The translations under genes were made by a program, and so were the position numbers. The notes below the pieces were generated by a model. The model ran no database searches. It was not told the DNA's origin and saw nothing but the letters and a program-made list of their open reading frames with translations. This document shows positions 50,075 to 59,652 of a DNA stretch of 64,000 nucleotides, piece by piece. Within the stretch, counting starts at the first letter, position 1; the number at the start of each line of letters is the position of its first letter. The stretch is from NCBI GenBank assembly GCA_016708465.1, contig JADJFT010000006.1:62001-126000 (forward strand). The letters run 5' to 3'. Source of the stretch: Rhodanobacteraceae bacterium. Its GTDB lineage: Bacteria > Pseudomonadota > Gammaproteobacteria > Xanthomonadales > Ahniellaceae.

Positions 50075-50593
50075 ATGACGCGTATCCTCGGCATTGACCC
50101 TGGCTCACAGCGCACCGGCATCGGCATCATTGATGCGTTGCCGGACGGCCGTTGCGTGCACGTGTTCCACACTGCCCTGTACCTGCTCGACAACGACACG
50201 TTTCATCTGCGGTTGAAACAGATTTACGACGAGGTTGGCGAGATCGTTGCGACCTATCAACCGGCCGAGGTCGCGATCGAGCGCGTGTTCATGGCGCGTA
50301 ATCCCGACTCCGCTCTAAAACTTGGGCAGGCGCGTGGTGCGGCCATTGTCGCGGTCGTCGGCAAGGGCTTGGCGCTGACCGAATACGCGCCGAAAGAGGT
50401 GAAACAAGCGGTGGTCGGCAGTGGCGCTGGCGACAAGACTCAAGTGCAACACATGGTCGGCATCTTGCTGTCGCTGCCCGGCAAGTTGCAAGCTGATGCC
50501 GCCGATGCGCTCGCGATCGCATTGACGCATGCGCACACGCGCGCCAGTCTCACGCGCTTGGGAATTCCGCGCGCCGCATGGAGACGCAGATGA
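50075..50593 (+). CDS. ruvC: Holliday junction resolvase RuvC
   Basis: Endonuclease of 172 residues that cuts four-way DNA junctions as a dimer. [16 protein letters not shown] holds the first catalytic aspartate, [20 protein letters not shown] the glutamate, and [18 protein letters not shown] the C-terminal aspartates; all four acidic residues are in place. Its stop overlaps the ruvA start (ATGA), so the two are translationally coupled. It is divergent from napE; the start ATG at 50075 fits the conserved N-terminus. Confidence 0.97.
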   Translation: MTRILGIDPGSQRTGIGIIDALPDGRCVHVFHTALYLLDNDTFHLRLKQIYDEVGEIVATYQPAEVAIERVFMARNPDSALKLGQARGAAIVAVVGKGLALTEYAPKEVKQAVVGSGAGDKTQVQHMVGILLSLPGKLQADAADALAIALTHAHTRASLTRLGIPRAAWRRR

Positions 50594-51183
50594 TTGGACG
50601 CCTGAAAGGCGTATTGGTGATGAAAGCGCCGCCGGCACTGATGATCGATGTCAACGGCGTCGGCTACGAACTCGAAGCGCCGATGTCGACGTTTTACGAG
50701 TTGCCGGAACTTGGCCGCGAAGTGACCCTGGTCATTCACTACGCGCAGAAAGAGGATGCCGTGAATCTTTACGGCTTCCAGTCTGAGCGTGAGCGCAGCC
50801 TGTTCCGCACCGTGCTGAAAATTACCGGCATCGGCGCGAAGACAGCGCTGTCCATCCTTTCGGGAGTATCGGCCGACGATTTCGCACGACTGGTCGCGAG
50901 CAGTGACATCACCGCGCTGACGCGCATTCCTGGCATCGGCAAGAAGACCGCCGAACGTATCGTCGTTGAATTGCGAGACAAACTCGGCGCCGGACTGATG
51001 CCGATCGCGGTTGGTGGCGTGAAGATTGTCGCGCATGACCCGGTCGCCGAAGCCTCTGCGGCGCTGGAGCAATTTGGATACAAGCCGGTCGAGATCGCCA
51101 AGTTGTTGAAAGATGCGGCCGAGCCAGGGGATTCTGCCGAGACAATCATTCGCAAAGCATTGAAGGCGGCACTGCGCACCTGA
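50590..51183 (+). CDS. ruvA: Holliday junction branch-migration protein RuvA
   Basis: Tetrameric junction-binding protein of 197 residues that loads Ruv[21 protein letters not shown] is the OB-fold start, then the two helix-hairpin-helix motifs, [16 protein letters not shown] and [19 protein letters not shown], and a C-terminal RuvB-contacting domain ending [10 protein letters not shown]. The ATG at 50590 overlaps the ruvC stop; the frame extends four codons upstream but these belong to ruvC. Confidence 0.97.
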   Translation: MIGRLKGVLVMKAPPALMIDVNGVGYELEAPMSTFYELPELGREVTLVIHYAQKEDAVNLYGFQSERERSLFRTVLKITGIGAKTALSILSGVSADDFARLVASSDITALTRIPGIGKKTAERIVVELRDKLGAGLMPIAVGGVKIVAHDPVAEASAALEQFGYKPVEIAKLLKDAAEPGDSAETIIRKALKAALRT

Positions 51184-51237
51184 CATGGCTACACTACGCG
51201 ACCTTTTTTCCGGGCCGCAAGGCTGATACCGGGTTCT

Positions 51238-53127
51238 ATGGGCACTTCCAACGGGCAGCATGGTGGCAAGAGCGGACTCGCTGGTCTCGCTGTCGCTGCC
51301 GTCGGCGTCGTTTTTGGCGACATCGGCACCAGTCCTCTCTATACGATGCGCGAAGCCTTTCACGGCCCGCATGCGATGCCGCTGACCGAAGGCAATGTGT
51401 TCGGTGTGCTGTCGCTGGTGTTCTGGTCGCTGATTCTGGTGGTGTCGATCAAGTACGTCGTGTTCATCATGCGCGCCGACAACCGTGGCGAAGGCGGCAT
51501 CATGGCGATGATGGCGCTGGCGATGAAAGCGGTCGGCGATAACAAGCGGGCACGGCGCTTCATCACTTTTATCGCACTGCTCGGCGCGGCGTTGTTTTAT
51601 GGCGACGGCGTCATCACTCCGGCGATGTCGATCCTCAGTGCGGTGGAAGGTTTGAAGGTCGCCGCACCGTCGTTCGAACAGTACGTCGTGCCGATTACCC
51701 TCGTCATCGTCCTCGGCCTGTTCGGGTTCCAGCGCACGGGTACAGCCAGAGTCGGTGCCGTATTCGGCCCGGTGATGGTTTGCTGGTTCGTCGTGCTGGG
51801 AATGCTCGGCCTGAGCGAAATTCATGAATATCCGGCCATCCTGAAGTCGTTGAATCCCTGGCATGGCGTCTTGTTCTTCGCAGCGCATCCACTGATGTCT
51901 TTCCTCGCGCTCGGCACCGTCGTGCTGGCAATCACCGGCGCCGAAGCGGTCTATGCCGACATGGGCCACTTCGGCTGCCGTCCGATCCGCATCGCCTGGT
52001 ACTGGCTCGTCTTCCCGGGTCTGGTTCTCAACTATCTCGGTCAAGGCGCGCTGATCCTGTCGCACCCGGAAGCAGCGATCAATCCGTTCTACCTGTTGGC
52101 ACCCGAATGGGCCTTGTACCCGATGATTGCCCTCGCGGCCGCCGCCGCCGTGATCGCATCGCAGGCGGTGATCTCCGGTGCGTTCTCGGTGACCCGCCAG
52201 GCGGTGCAACTCGGCTTCGCACCGCGCATGCAGATCAAACACACCTCGGACGAAACCGCCGGCCAGATCTTCGTGCCATGGATCAATCGATTCCTTCTCG
52301 TCGCCATCATTCTTGTTGTGATCGGTTTCGAAACTTCCAGCAATCTGGCGGCGGCTTATGGCATCGCCGTGACGGGCACGATGCTGATCGACACCGTGTT
52401 GGCACTGATCGTGGCGCGCATGATGTGGAAGTGGAACAAGTGGGTCGTGGTCGCCGTGGGTGCGGTTTTCATCACCATCGACACCGCCTTCTTCGCGGCA
52501 AATGCAATCAAGATTCCCGACGGCGGCTGGTTCCCGCTGGTGCTGGGTGCCGGCCTGTTCCTGCTGATGTCGACCTGGCGCAAGGGGCGCACGCTGGTGG
52601 TGTCGCAGATGCGCAAGGAAAGCCTGGCGCTGACGCCGTTCATCAGTTCGATCGCCGCACATCCGCCGCTGCGGGTGCCCGGAACAGCGGTGTTCATGAC
52701 GGCGAATCAGGAAGGCGTGCCGCACGCGATGCTGCACAACCTCAAGCACAACAAGGTGCTGCATGACCGCAACGTGCTGCTGACCGTGGAAACGGTGGAG
52801 ACACCGATTGCCGAATCGGGCGAACGCATCCGCGTCGAACCGCTCGGCCACGATTTCTACGCGATCTATCTGCGCTACGGATTCGCGGAGGAGCCGAACG
52901 TGCCGAAGACGCTCGGCTGCTGCGAGTCCTGCGGCTTGCCCTTCGACATGATGGACACGACCTTCTTCCTGTCGCGCGAAACGCTGATCCCGAGCCAGGA
53001 ACAAGGCATGCCGCTATGGCGCGACAAGCTGTTCGCGTTCATGGCGCGCAACGCCCAGTCGGCGACCACGTTCTTCCAGATTCCCGGCAATCGCCTGATC
53101 GAACTCGGAACGCAGGTCGAGATCTAG
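51238..53127 (+). CDS. kup: Low-affinity potassium transporter Kup
   Basis: Inner-membrane K+ uptake system of 629 residues, proton-coupled (KUP/HAK/KT family). N-terminal FGDIGTSPLYTMREAFHG is the family signature; about twelve hydrophobic helices follow to residue 450, including GDGVITPAMSILSAVEGL and SQAVISGAFSVTRQAVQLG. The cytoplasmic C-terminal domain ends RLIELGTQVEI. Placement between ruvA and ruvB is known from xanthomonads. The ATG at 51238 gives the usual short lead-in; it lies 54 bases after ruvA and 36 before ruvB. Confidence 0.96.
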   Translation: MGTSNGQHGGKSGLAGLAVAAVGVVFGDIGTSPLYTMREAFHGPHAMPLTEGNVFGVLSLVFWSLILVVSIKYVVFIMRADNRGEGGIMAMMALAMKAVGDNKRARRFITFIALLGAALFYGDGVITPAMSILSAVEGLKVAAPSFEQYVVPITLVIVLGLFGFQRTGTARVGAVFGPVMVCWFVVLGMLGLSEIHEYPAILKSLNPWHGVLFFAAHPLMSFLALGTVVLAITGAEAVYADMGHFGCRPIRIAWYWLVFPGLVLNYLGQGALILSHPEAAINPFYLLAPEWALYPMIALAAAAAVIASQAVISGAFSVTRQAVQLGFAPRMQIKHTSDETAGQIFVPWINRFLLVAIILVVIGFETSSNLAAAYGIAVTGTMLIDTVLALIVARMMWKWNKWVVVAVGAVFITIDTAFFAANAIKIPDGGWFPLVLGAGLFLLMSTWRKGRTLVVSQMRKESLALTPFISSIAAHPPLRVPGTAVFMTANQEGVPHAMLHNLKHNKVLHDRNVLLTVETVETPIAESGERIRVEPLGHDFYAIYLRYGFAEEPNVPKTLGCCESCGLPFDMMDTTFFLSRETLIPSQEQGMPLWRDKLFAFMARNAQSATTFFQIPGNRLIELGTQVEI

Positions 53128-53163
53128 CGGCCGCTACAATCGCGCATTCAGAACGAGCAAGCG

Positions 53164-54207
53164 ATGACCGACACCCGCATCACATCCGCCACCGCGACCC
53201 ACGAAGACGACGCGCTTGAGGCCAGCATTCGGCCCAAGCGTTTGTCCGAATATCTCGGGCAGGCACCGGTGCGCGAACAGATGGCGATCTATATCGAAGC
53301 GGCAAAACGGCGCGCGCAGTCGCTCGATCATGTGCTGATCTTCGGACCACCCGGCCTTGGCAAGACGACATTGTCGCAGGTGATTGCGAACGAACTCGGC
53401 GTGAACCTGCGGTCGACCTCGGGCCCGGTGCTGGAGCGCGCCGGCGACCTTGCGGCGTTGCTGACCAATTTGCAGCCGCACGACGTGCTGTTTGTCGACG
53501 AAATTCATCGTCTGTCGCCGGTCGTGGAAGAAGTGCTGTATCCGGCGATGGAAGACTTTCAGATCGACATCATGATCGGTGACGGCCCGGCCGCACGCTC
53601 GATCAAGCTCGACCTGCCGCCGTTTACGTTGATCGGTGCGACCACGCGCGCTGGCCTGCTCTCTGCGCCGCTGCGCGACCGCTTTGGCATCGTCCAGCGC
53701 CTGGAGTTCTACGAACGCAGCGAACTGGCGCAGATCGTCACGCGTTCGGCGCGCATCCTCGGTATTCAGTGCGACGGCGAGGGTGCCGATGAAATCGCGC
53801 GGCGGTCACGCGGCACCCCGCGCATCGCCAATCGTTTGTTGCGGCGGGTGCGGGACTACGCCGAAGTACGCGGTGACGGTCATATCGACTGCGACATCGC
53901 GGCGCAGGCGATGAAAATGCTGAAGGTGGACGACGAGGGATTCGACGCGCTTGATCGGCGGATATTGCGCATGATCATCGAGAATTTCGATGGCGGACCG
54001 GTTGGGGTGGAATCGATCGCCGCCGCACTGAGCGAAGAGCGCGGCACCATTGAGGACGTGATTGAGCCCTATCTGATTCAGCAAGGATTTCTGGTGCGCA
54101 CCGCACGCGGACGCATGGCTTCGGCCAAGGCCTACAAGCACTTCGGGCTGAGTCCGCCGCGTCGGACAGATGCGCCGGTGCCGGATTTGTTCGGGGCCGG
54201 CGAGTGA
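53164..54207 (+). CDS. ruvB: Holliday junction DNA helicase RuvB
   Basis: Hexameric AAA+ motor of 347 residues that drives branch migration with Ruv[21 protein letters not shown] opens the ATPase domain; Walker A is [14 protein letters not shown], Walker [12 protein letters not shown], sensor 1 [20 protein letters not shown], and the winged-helix end includes [20 protein letters not shown]. All key residues intact. Its stop overlaps the ybgC GTG start, linking the ruv genes to the tol-pal cluster in a single transcription direction. Confidence 0.97.
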   Translation: MTDTRITSATATHEDDALEASIRPKRLSEYLGQAPVREQMAIYIEAAKRRAQSLDHVLIFGPPGLGKTTLSQVIANELGVNLRSTSGPVLERAGDLAALLTNLQPHDVLFVDEIHRLSPVVEEVLYPAMEDFQIDIMIGDGPAARSIKLDLPPFTLIGATTRAGLLSAPLRDRFGIVQRLEFYERSELAQIVTRSARILGIQCDGEGADEIARRSRGTPRIANRLLRRVRDYAEVRGDGHIDCDIAAQAMKMLKVDDEGFDALDRRILRMIIENFDGGPVGVESIAAALSEERGTIEDVIEPYLIQQGFLVRTARGRMASAKAYKHFGLSPPRRTDAPVPDLFGAGE

Positions 54208-54602
54208 GTTCGGCCTTCGAATGGCCGATCCGCGTCTACTACGAAGATACTGATGCCGGCGGCGTCGTTTACCACGCCCGCTACCTGCATTTCCTCGAGC
54301 GCGCCCGCAGTGAATGGCTGCGCAGCATCGGCATAGATCAATCGCGGCTGAAGCAGGAGCGCGGGTTGGTGTTCGTGGTCAGCAGGGTTTCGCTATCCTT
54401 CCGCAGCCCTGCAAAACTCGACGATGCGCTGTTCGCTACCTGCGTACTCGCCGAACGGCGCGGAGCCAGCCTTCGTTTCACCCAGGAACTGCGCAAGGCC
54501 GGGAGCGGCAAACTGCTGCTCGATGGCGACGTGCTTGCGGCCTGCGTGAGCGCCGATTCCTTCCGTCCCGCGACTCTGCCGCGCGACTTGTTTCCGGAGT
54601 AA
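54204..54602 (+). CDS. ybgC: YbgC-type acyl-CoA thioesterase of the Tol-Pal cluster
   Basis: Hot-dog fold thioesterase of 132 residues acting on acyl-CoA or acyl-ACP, cytoplasmic. [20 protein letters not shown] near the N-terminus is the 4-hydroxybenzoyl-CoA thioesterase signature with the catalytic aspartate. GTG start overlapping the ruvB stop. It precedes tolQ by no gap (stop directly followed by ATG), the classic position in tol-pal operons. Physiological substrate, possibly phospholipid-related acyl groups, is not settled for the family. Confidence 0.95.
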   Translation: MSSAFEWPIRVYYEDTDAGGVVYHARYLHFLERARSEWLRSIGIDQSRLKQERGLVFVVSRVSLSFRSPAKLDDALFATCVLAERRGASLRFTQELRKAGSGKLLLDGDVLAACVSADSFRPATLPRDLFPE

Positions 54603-55388
54603 ATGATGCCTTCAGTCCTATCCTTGCTCAGCCTCGCAGTCAGCGCGGCGGCACCGGTCGATTTGGGCGGGGCGGTTCAGGCTGCTGCCGCGGTGGTACC
54701 GCAAGGTGGCGGCTTCGACATCCTCAAATTGGTCATCGGTGCGTCGCTGCCGGTAAAGCTGGTCATGGGTCTGCTGTTGGCCGCCTCGCTGATGAGTTGG
54801 ACGATCATTCTTGGCAAGCGCAGCATCCTCGAAAAGTCGAAGAAGCAAGTCAAAGCGTTCGAGGAGCGCTTCTGGGCTGGTGGTGATTTGGCAGCGTTGT
54901 TCAAGGAAGTGGCCGCGCCCGGCAAGGACAGTGACGGGTTGCCCGGTATCTTCGAGGCCGGATTCCGTGAGTTCGCGCGCCTGCGTTCGCGTCGCACGAT
55001 GGACGCGCGCATCATGGTCGAGGGCGCGCAGCGCGCAATGCGCGCAGCCGCCGGGCGTGAAGTCGATCGCTTGGAAAAGGACCTCGAATTCCTCGCCAAC
55101 GTCGGTTCAATCTCACCCTACATCGGCCTGTTCGGCACAGTCTGGGGCATCATGATCGCATTCATGGACCTGAGTACGGCCAAGACCGCAACCATTGCGA
55201 CGGTTGCCCCGCCGATTTCCGAAGCCCTGATCGCCACCGCGATGGGCCTGTTCGCGGCGATTCCGGCGGTGTGGGCATTCAATCGCTTCACGAATCTGGT
55301 AGAGCGATTGAACGTGCGTTTCGACGCTTTCCAAGAAGAGTTCTCGTCGATCCTGCAGCGTCAGGCTCATGTCGAGGATAACCATTGA
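54603..55388 (+). CDS. tolQ: TolQ, proton-channel subunit of the Tol-Pal system
   Basis: Inner-membrane protein of 261 residues, ExbB/MotA-related; with TolR it uses the proton motive force to drive TolA. First helix around 55-75 (LVMGLLLAASLMSWTIILGK), and the conserved channel helices in IGLFGTVWGIMIAFMDLS and APPISEALIATAMGLFAAIP, where the threonine and proline residues of the family are visible. The N-terminus is longer than in E. coli TolQ, with an Ala-rich stretch of about 30 residues; a later start at the second ATG is unlikely to remove it. Directly after ybgC. Confidence 0.96.
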   Translation: MMPSVLSLLSLAVSAAAPVDLGGAVQAAAAVVPQGGGFDILKLVIGASLPVKLVMGLLLAASLMSWTIILGKRSILEKSKKQVKAFEERFWAGGDLAALFKEVAAPGKDSDGLPGIFEAGFREFARLRSRRTMDARIMVEGAQRAMRAAAGREVDRLEKDLEFLANVGSISPYIGLFGTVWGIMIAFMDLSTAKTATIATVAPPISEALIATAMGLFAAIPAVWAFNRFTNLVERLNVRFDAFQEEFSSILQRQAHVEDNH

Positions 55389-55421
55389 CCCCGGCCGCAA
55401 CTGCGCTGCGTTGGAGCTGAT

Positions 55422-55865
55422 ATGTCCGCCGGAAAGCAGCGCAAGCGTAGGAAACTGAAGTCCGAGATCAACGTCGTTCCCTATATCGACGTGATGCTCG
55501 TGCTACTGATCATTTTCATGGTCACGGCGCCGATGCTGAATCTTGGCGTCGACATCGATTTGCCGGAATCAAATGCGAAATCAGTATCGCTGGACTCGGA
55601 GCCGGTGCTGATCAGTATCGCCCGCGATGGCACCATGTACCTGACGCTCGGTGACGAGAAACGTGAGGCGATCGAGATGGTCGATCTCGGCAACAAGGTC
55701 GCCGCCTTCGTGCGCCAGAACCCGAAGGTGCCGGTGCTGGTCGGCGGCGACCACAGCATCGACTACGGCAAGGTCTATGAGGTCATGGTCGTGTTACAGC
55801 AAGCCGGGGTGCCGCGCGTCGGGCTGATGAGCCAGCCGGTTGGCGACAAGGCCAAGGCGCGCTGA
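55422..55865 (+). CDS. tolR: TolR, Tol-Pal channel subunit
   Basis: Inner-membrane protein of 147 residues, ExbD-like. KSEINVVPYIDVMLVLLIIF holds the single membrane helix with the protonatable aspartate, and DIDLPESNAK starts the periplasmic domain, which includes VPVLVGGDHSIDYGKVYEVM. Start ATG at 55422, 33 bases after tolQ. The stop precedes the tolA ATG by one base. Confidence 0.96.
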   Translation: MSAGKQRKRRKLKSEINVVPYIDVMLVLLIIFMVTAPMLNLGVDIDLPESNAKSVSLDSEPVLISIARDGTMYLTLGDEKREAIEMVDLGNKVAAFVRQNPKVPVLVGGDHSIDYGKVYEVMVVLQQAGVPRVGLMSQPVGDKAKAR

Positions 55866-55866
55866 C

Positions 55867-56787
55867 ATGGCTGAACGTCGCGATGACACATTGTTCGCGT
55901 TCGGCGGCTCGCTGCTGCTGCACGCCGGCATTGTCGCCATCGTTTTCGTGGCGATGTGGCTCAAGCCGACGATCGAGCCGGCCGATGTCGCTGGTCCGGT
56001 GATCGAGGCAGTGCTCGTCGACTTCATTGCGCCGCCGTTGCCGGCTTCTGCGGCGAAGTCCAAACCGACCCCGCCGAAGCCGCAGCCACCCAAGCCCGAG
56101 CCGAAGCCAGAACCGCCGCCGCCACCGCCAGAAGAAACCCAAACGCCACCGCCGGCACTGGATCAGATCGATCAGGAAAAGGTGCGTCTGGCTGCGGAAG
56201 CACTGGAAAAGGCCGAGCGCGAGCAGGAAGAAAAGCGTAAGCAGGAGCAGGTCGATCTCGACCGCCAGGAAGAACTGACCAAGATGGAACAAGAGCGCCA
56301 GAAGCAGCTCGACGATATCAAGCGTCTGCGTGAGGAAGCCGAACGCAAGCGCAAGATCGAGGAGATGAAGCTGGCGCAGCTGCAGGACAAACAGAAACAA
56401 ACCGATACCGACAAGCAGCGTGCGCTGGAACAGCAGCGCATGGATGAACTCGCCAAACAGGAAGCCGCACAGCGTGCCGGCACCAATGGCCGTGACGATA
56501 CGTTGCTCGGCCAATACAAATTGGCGATTACCAACACCATCGACCGCAACTGGTTGCGGCCGGAATCGCTGCGCGAAGGCTTCCGCTGCAATGTCACCGT
56601 CACTCAGATTCCGGGCGGCGAAGTCATCCTCGTCGATACCTCGTCGTGCATCGGCGACCCAAACATCGTGCGCAGCATCGAAGCTGCCGTTCAGCGGGAA
56701 CCTTTACCCTACCGTGGCTTCGAGAACGTATTTGCTCGCAAGGTCACCGTCCCATTCTGTTATCCGAGAGAGATTTGCACCCAATGA
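55867..56787 (+). CDS. tolA: TolA, energy-coupling protein of Tol-Pal
   Basis: Spans the envelope: an inner-membrane helix at about residues 14-34 (FGGSLLLHAGIVAIVFVAMW), a proline-rich linker (residues 55-95), a long charged helical domain with many E, K, Q and R (about 100-215) and a C-terminal TonB/TolA domain from about 220 (LLGQYKLAITNTIDRNWLRP) to the end. Length 306 residues. It contacts TolB/Pal at the outer membrane. The ATG at 55867 is used; its stop overlaps the tolB start. Confidence 0.95.
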   Translation: MAERRDDTLFAFGGSLLLHAGIVAIVFVAMWLKPTIEPADVAGPVIEAVLVDFIAPPLPASAAKSKPTPPKPQPPKPEPKPEPPPPPPEETQTPPPALDQIDQEKVRLAAEALEKAEREQEEKRKQEQVDLDRQEELTKMEQERQKQLDDIKRLREEAERKRKIEEMKLAQLQDKQKQTDTDKQRALEQQRMDELAKQEAAQRAGTNGRDDTLLGQYKLAITNTIDRNWLRPESLREGFRCNVTVTQIPGGEVILVDTSSCIGDPNIVRSIEAAVQREPLPYRGFENVFARKVTVPFCYPREICTQ

Positions 56788-58094
56788 AGCGACTCCAATG
56801 GTTCTTCGTCCTGTTTGGTCTGATCGTCGCCCACGCTAGCGTTGCGCAAACTTTGGCCGTTGGGCCGGTCTCGGGCAACGAGGCGGCGCTGCCAATCGCG
56901 GTCGTGCCGTTCGCATTCGAAGGGGCCGGGATGCCGCCGGATACCGACATCGGTGCGGTGATCGGCGGTGACTTGAGCCGCAGCGGCCAGTTCCGTGCGC
57001 TCGCGCGTCAAGACATTGTTGAAATGCCGGCGCGGCCGGCCGATGTGAAGTTCGCGACTTGGCGTCTGCTCAAGCAGGACTTTTTGGTTATCGGACGAAT
57101 TTCGGACGCCGACGCTGGTGCATTGCGCATCGAGTTCGAATTGTTCGACGTCGCCAAACAGACGCGGCTGATGGGTCTCGCGATCGGTGCGCGCCCGAAT
57201 GACCTGCGCGGCGCGGCGCATCAGATCGCCGACCTCGTCTACGAGAAAATTCTTGGTGTCCGCGGTGCGTTCTGGACGCGCATCGCCTACGTCACCGCGA
57301 CCGGCATCGGTCGCGACACCCAGTATGCGCTGATGGTTGCCGACTCGGACGGCTTTAACCCGCAGACGGTGGTGCGTTCGCGCGAGCCGCTGCTGTCGCC
57401 GGCTTGGTCGCCAGACAACAAGCGTCTGGCCTACGTCAGCTTCGAGCGCGGCAATTCCTCGATCTATATCCAGGAACTGACCACCGGGTCACGCCAAGTC
57501 GTGGCTTCCTACCGCGGCATCAACGGTGCGCCAGCATTTTCGCCGGATGGTTCCAAGCTGGCGCTGACGCTGTCGCAGTCCGGCAACCCGGAAATCTACG
57601 TGATGGACATTGCTAGTCGCCGCACGACGCAGATTACCAAACACTTTTCGATCGATACCGAGCCGGTGTGGATGCCGGACGGCGCGACTCTGCTGTTCAC
57701 TTCCGACCGTGCCGGCAAGCCGCAGATCTACAGTGTTCCGGCGGCAGGCGGCGACGCCACGCGCGTCAGCTTCCAAGGTGAGTACAACGCCCGCGCCACG
57801 ATTGGTTACCAAGGCAAGACCTTGGCTATGGCACAGGGCAGTGGAAATGTGTATCGTATTGCGGTTCTGGATCGGTCGCGTGGCGGAGCTGGGGATACGA
57901 GCCTGATTTCGCCCGGTAATCTGGACGAATCGCCGAGTTTCGCACCGAACGGAAGCATGATCTTGTACGCCACCCGCGAAGGAAAGCGGGGCGTGCTTTT
58001 TGCCGTATCCGCCGACGGGCGGGTACGACAGCGTCTGGTGTTGGCGGACGGCGACGTGCGCGAACCTGCGTGGGGCCCCTTCCGCCAGCGTTAA
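56784..58094 (+). CDS. tolB: TolB, periplasmic beta-propeller of Tol-Pal
   Basis: Periplasmic protein of 436 residues with signal peptide (LQWFFVLFGLIVAHASVAQ). The N-terminal domain (IAVVPFAFEGAG, IGGDLSRSGQFRAL, then WRLLKQDFLVIGRI) precedes a six-bladed propeller with repeated SPDG/TPDNK-like turns: PAWSPDNKRLAYVSFERG, PAFSPDGSKLALTLSQSG and PVWMPDGATLLFTSDRAG. It binds Pal and is released by TolA. The ATG at 56784 overlaps the tolA stop (ATGA), fixing the start. Confidence 0.96.
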   Translation: MKRLQWFFVLFGLIVAHASVAQTLAVGPVSGNEAALPIAVVPFAFEGAGMPPDTDIGAVIGGDLSRSGQFRALARQDIVEMPARPADVKFATWRLLKQDFLVIGRISDADAGALRIEFELFDVAKQTRLMGLAIGARPNDLRGAAHQIADLVYEKILGVRGAFWTRIAYVTATGIGRDTQYALMVADSDGFNPQTVVRSREPLLSPAWSPDNKRLAYVSFERGNSSIYIQELTTGSRQVVASYRGINGAPAFSPDGSKLALTLSQSGNPEIYVMDIASRRTTQITKHFSIDTEPVWMPDGATLLFTSDRAGKPQIYSVPAAGGDATRVSFQGEYNARATIGYQGKTLAMAQGSGNVYRIAVLDRSRGGAGDTSLISPGNLDESPSFAPNGSMILYATREGKRGVLFAVSADGRVRQRLVLADGDVREPAWGPFRQR

Positions 58095-58167
58095 GACGAA
58101 GGCCGTTAAAGTTGCGGCTGATGCTGTGCCCTGATGATTAACCTAAAAAAACCTCGAGGAAATACCA

Positions 58168-58680
58168 ATGAACAACCCGATGCGCGTAATCCTGTCTCTG
58201 GCGATGATGGCTTCTCTCGCTGCCTGCTCGAAGAAAGTGAAGGAAGAAGCTCCGACGCCGACGCCGGAACCGACCAAGGTCGAGACACCGGTCGCAGTTG
58301 ATGATGGCAAGTTTGACGCCAGCGATCTCGACTCTGACAGTTGCCTGCGCCAGCGCGTCGTCTACTTCGATTTCGACCGGGCCGAAATCCGTGCCGAAGC
58401 TCAGGCCGTCCTGGCTTGCCATGGCAAGTATCTGACCGACCGTCCGTCGGCAGCGATGACGCTGGAAGGCCATGCCGATGAGCGCGGCAGCCGTGAATAC
58501 AACCTCGGTCTCGGCGAGCGTCGCGGCAACGCGGTGTCGTCCGCCCTCCAGGCCAACGGTGGCCAGGCCGCGCAGTTGAACGTCGTCTCATACGGCGAAG
58601 AGCGCCCGACCTGCTCCGATTCGAACGACGAGTGCTGGGGCAAGAACCGTCGCGTCGAAATCGTCTACACGGCGAAGTAA
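58168..58680 (+). CDS. pal: Pal, peptidoglycan-associated lipoprotein
   Basis: Outer-membrane lipoprotein of 170 residues that binds peptidoglycan. Signal peptide with lipobox SLAAC at about residue 20, an acid/proline-rich linker, then the OmpA-like domain: VVYFDFDRAEIRAEAQAVLA, LEGHADERGSREYNLGLGER and GKNRRVEIVYTAK, containing the diaminopimelate-binding aspartate and arginine residues. Ribosome-binding site AGGA before ATG 58168. A cysteine pair (CSDSNDEC) in the domain may form a disulfide, a feature I do not recall from E. coli Pal. Confidence 0.96.
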   Translation: MNNPMRVILSLAMMASLAACSKKVKEEAPTPTPEPTKVETPVAVDDGKFDASDLDSDSCLRQRVVYFDFDRAEIRAEAQAVLACHGKYLTDRPSAAMTLEGHADERGSREYNLGLGERRGNAVSSALQANGGQAAQLNVVSYGEERPTCSDSNDECWGKNRRVEIVYTAK

Positions 58681-58686
58681 ATAGCG

Positions 58687-59649
58687 ATGATGAAGTCCGG
58701 TTCACTGTTTCGTGGACCCCTCGTAGCGGCGGCCTTGGTCGCCGCTACGTCGTTTTCGGGGTCGGTGGACGCCCAGTCGGGTCGTCTGAGTCTCGCTGAG
58801 CGCGTTGCCCGCATTGAAGCCCAGAGCCAAGGGCAGGGCAGCGGTCAGTCCACCGTCGATCTACTGAATCGTATCGATGGCCTCCAGTCTGAAGTGCAGT
58901 CGCTGCGCGGACTGGTCGAACAACAGTCCTTCGCCATCGAAGAATTGAAGAAACGCGGGCGCGATCAATACGTCGATCTCGATTCGCGGGTCGGCCGTCT
59001 CGAAGGCAATCCTGCACCGGCGTCGTCGGCACCACCGTCGGAACCTCCGACCGCAGCCATTGCACCGGGTCAGATTCAGGAACTTTCCGTCGCGCCTTCC
59101 GCGCCCGGTCAATTGACGATGGGATCACCGGTCGAGCCGGTCGCAGTCGACCCGATGAATGGCGCCGACTCCGCGGCGGCGGCAGCACCCATGGTGCCGT
59201 CGATGCCGGTGACGAGTGTTCCAGCGGACGCTGCCTCGACGATGATGATTCCGCAAGCTGGTGAACAGGCCACGTATGACACTGCCTTCGATGCCTTGCG
59301 TGAAGGTCGATATGCTGAATCCGCGCGCCGTTTTTCGGCCTTCCTTGAGCAACATCCGCAGGGCGAACTCGCCGACAACGCGACTTACTGGCTGGGCGAG
59401 TCGTATTACGTCACCCAGAATTACCAGATCGCGCTGGATACCTTTCGCTCCTTGCTCGCTGCCTATCCGCAAAGCGCCAAGACGCAGGACGCCATGCTGA
59501 AGGTGGGCTATTGCTTGTACGAACTGAAAAAGTGGACCGACGCCGAAGCTGCGCTGAATGATGTCGTCACCCGTTATCCGGGTTCGACGGTGGCACGCTT
59601 GGCGCAGGGCCGCCTGCGTGCGTTACGCCTCGAAGGCAAGACGCCGTAA
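58687..59649 (+). CDS. cpoB: CpoB (YbgF), Tol-Pal accessory TPR protein
   Basis: Periplasmic protein of 320 residues that coordinates Tol-Pal with peptidoglycan synthesis during division. Signal peptide (LVAAALVAATSFSGSVDAQS), a coiled-coil segment about residues 35-105 (LSLAERVARIEAQSQ, EVQSLRGLVEQQSFAIEELK), an Ala/Pro-rich linker and C-terminal TPR repeats: YDTAFDALREGRYAESARRF, GELADNATYWLGESYYVTQN and AMLKVGYCLYELKKW. Two adjacent ATG codons at 58687 and 58690 could serve. Last gene of the tol-pal group, 3 bases before queE. Confidence 0.94.
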   Translation: MMKSGSLFRGPLVAAALVAATSFSGSVDAQSGRLSLAERVARIEAQSQGQGSGQSTVDLLNRIDGLQSEVQSLRGLVEQQSFAIEELKKRGRDQYVDLDSRVGRLEGNPAPASSAPPSEPPTAAIAPGQIQELSVAPSAPGQLTMGSPVEPVAVDPMNGADSAAAAAPMVPSMPVTSVPADAASTMMIPQAGEQATYDTAFDALREGRYAESARRFSAFLEQHPQGELADNATYWLGESYYVTQNYQIALDTFRSLLAAYPQSAKTQDAMLKVGYCLYELKKWTDAEAALNDVVTRYPGSTVARLAQGRLRALRLEGKTP

Positions 59650-59652
59650 CTG

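Noticed and set aside
50440..53004. Antisense open frame of about 854 codons, very His/Arg/Glu-rich, across ruvC, ruvA and kup
   Set aside because: Reverse reading of hydrophobic membrane-protein codons commonly gives such strings; the three sense genes are certain.
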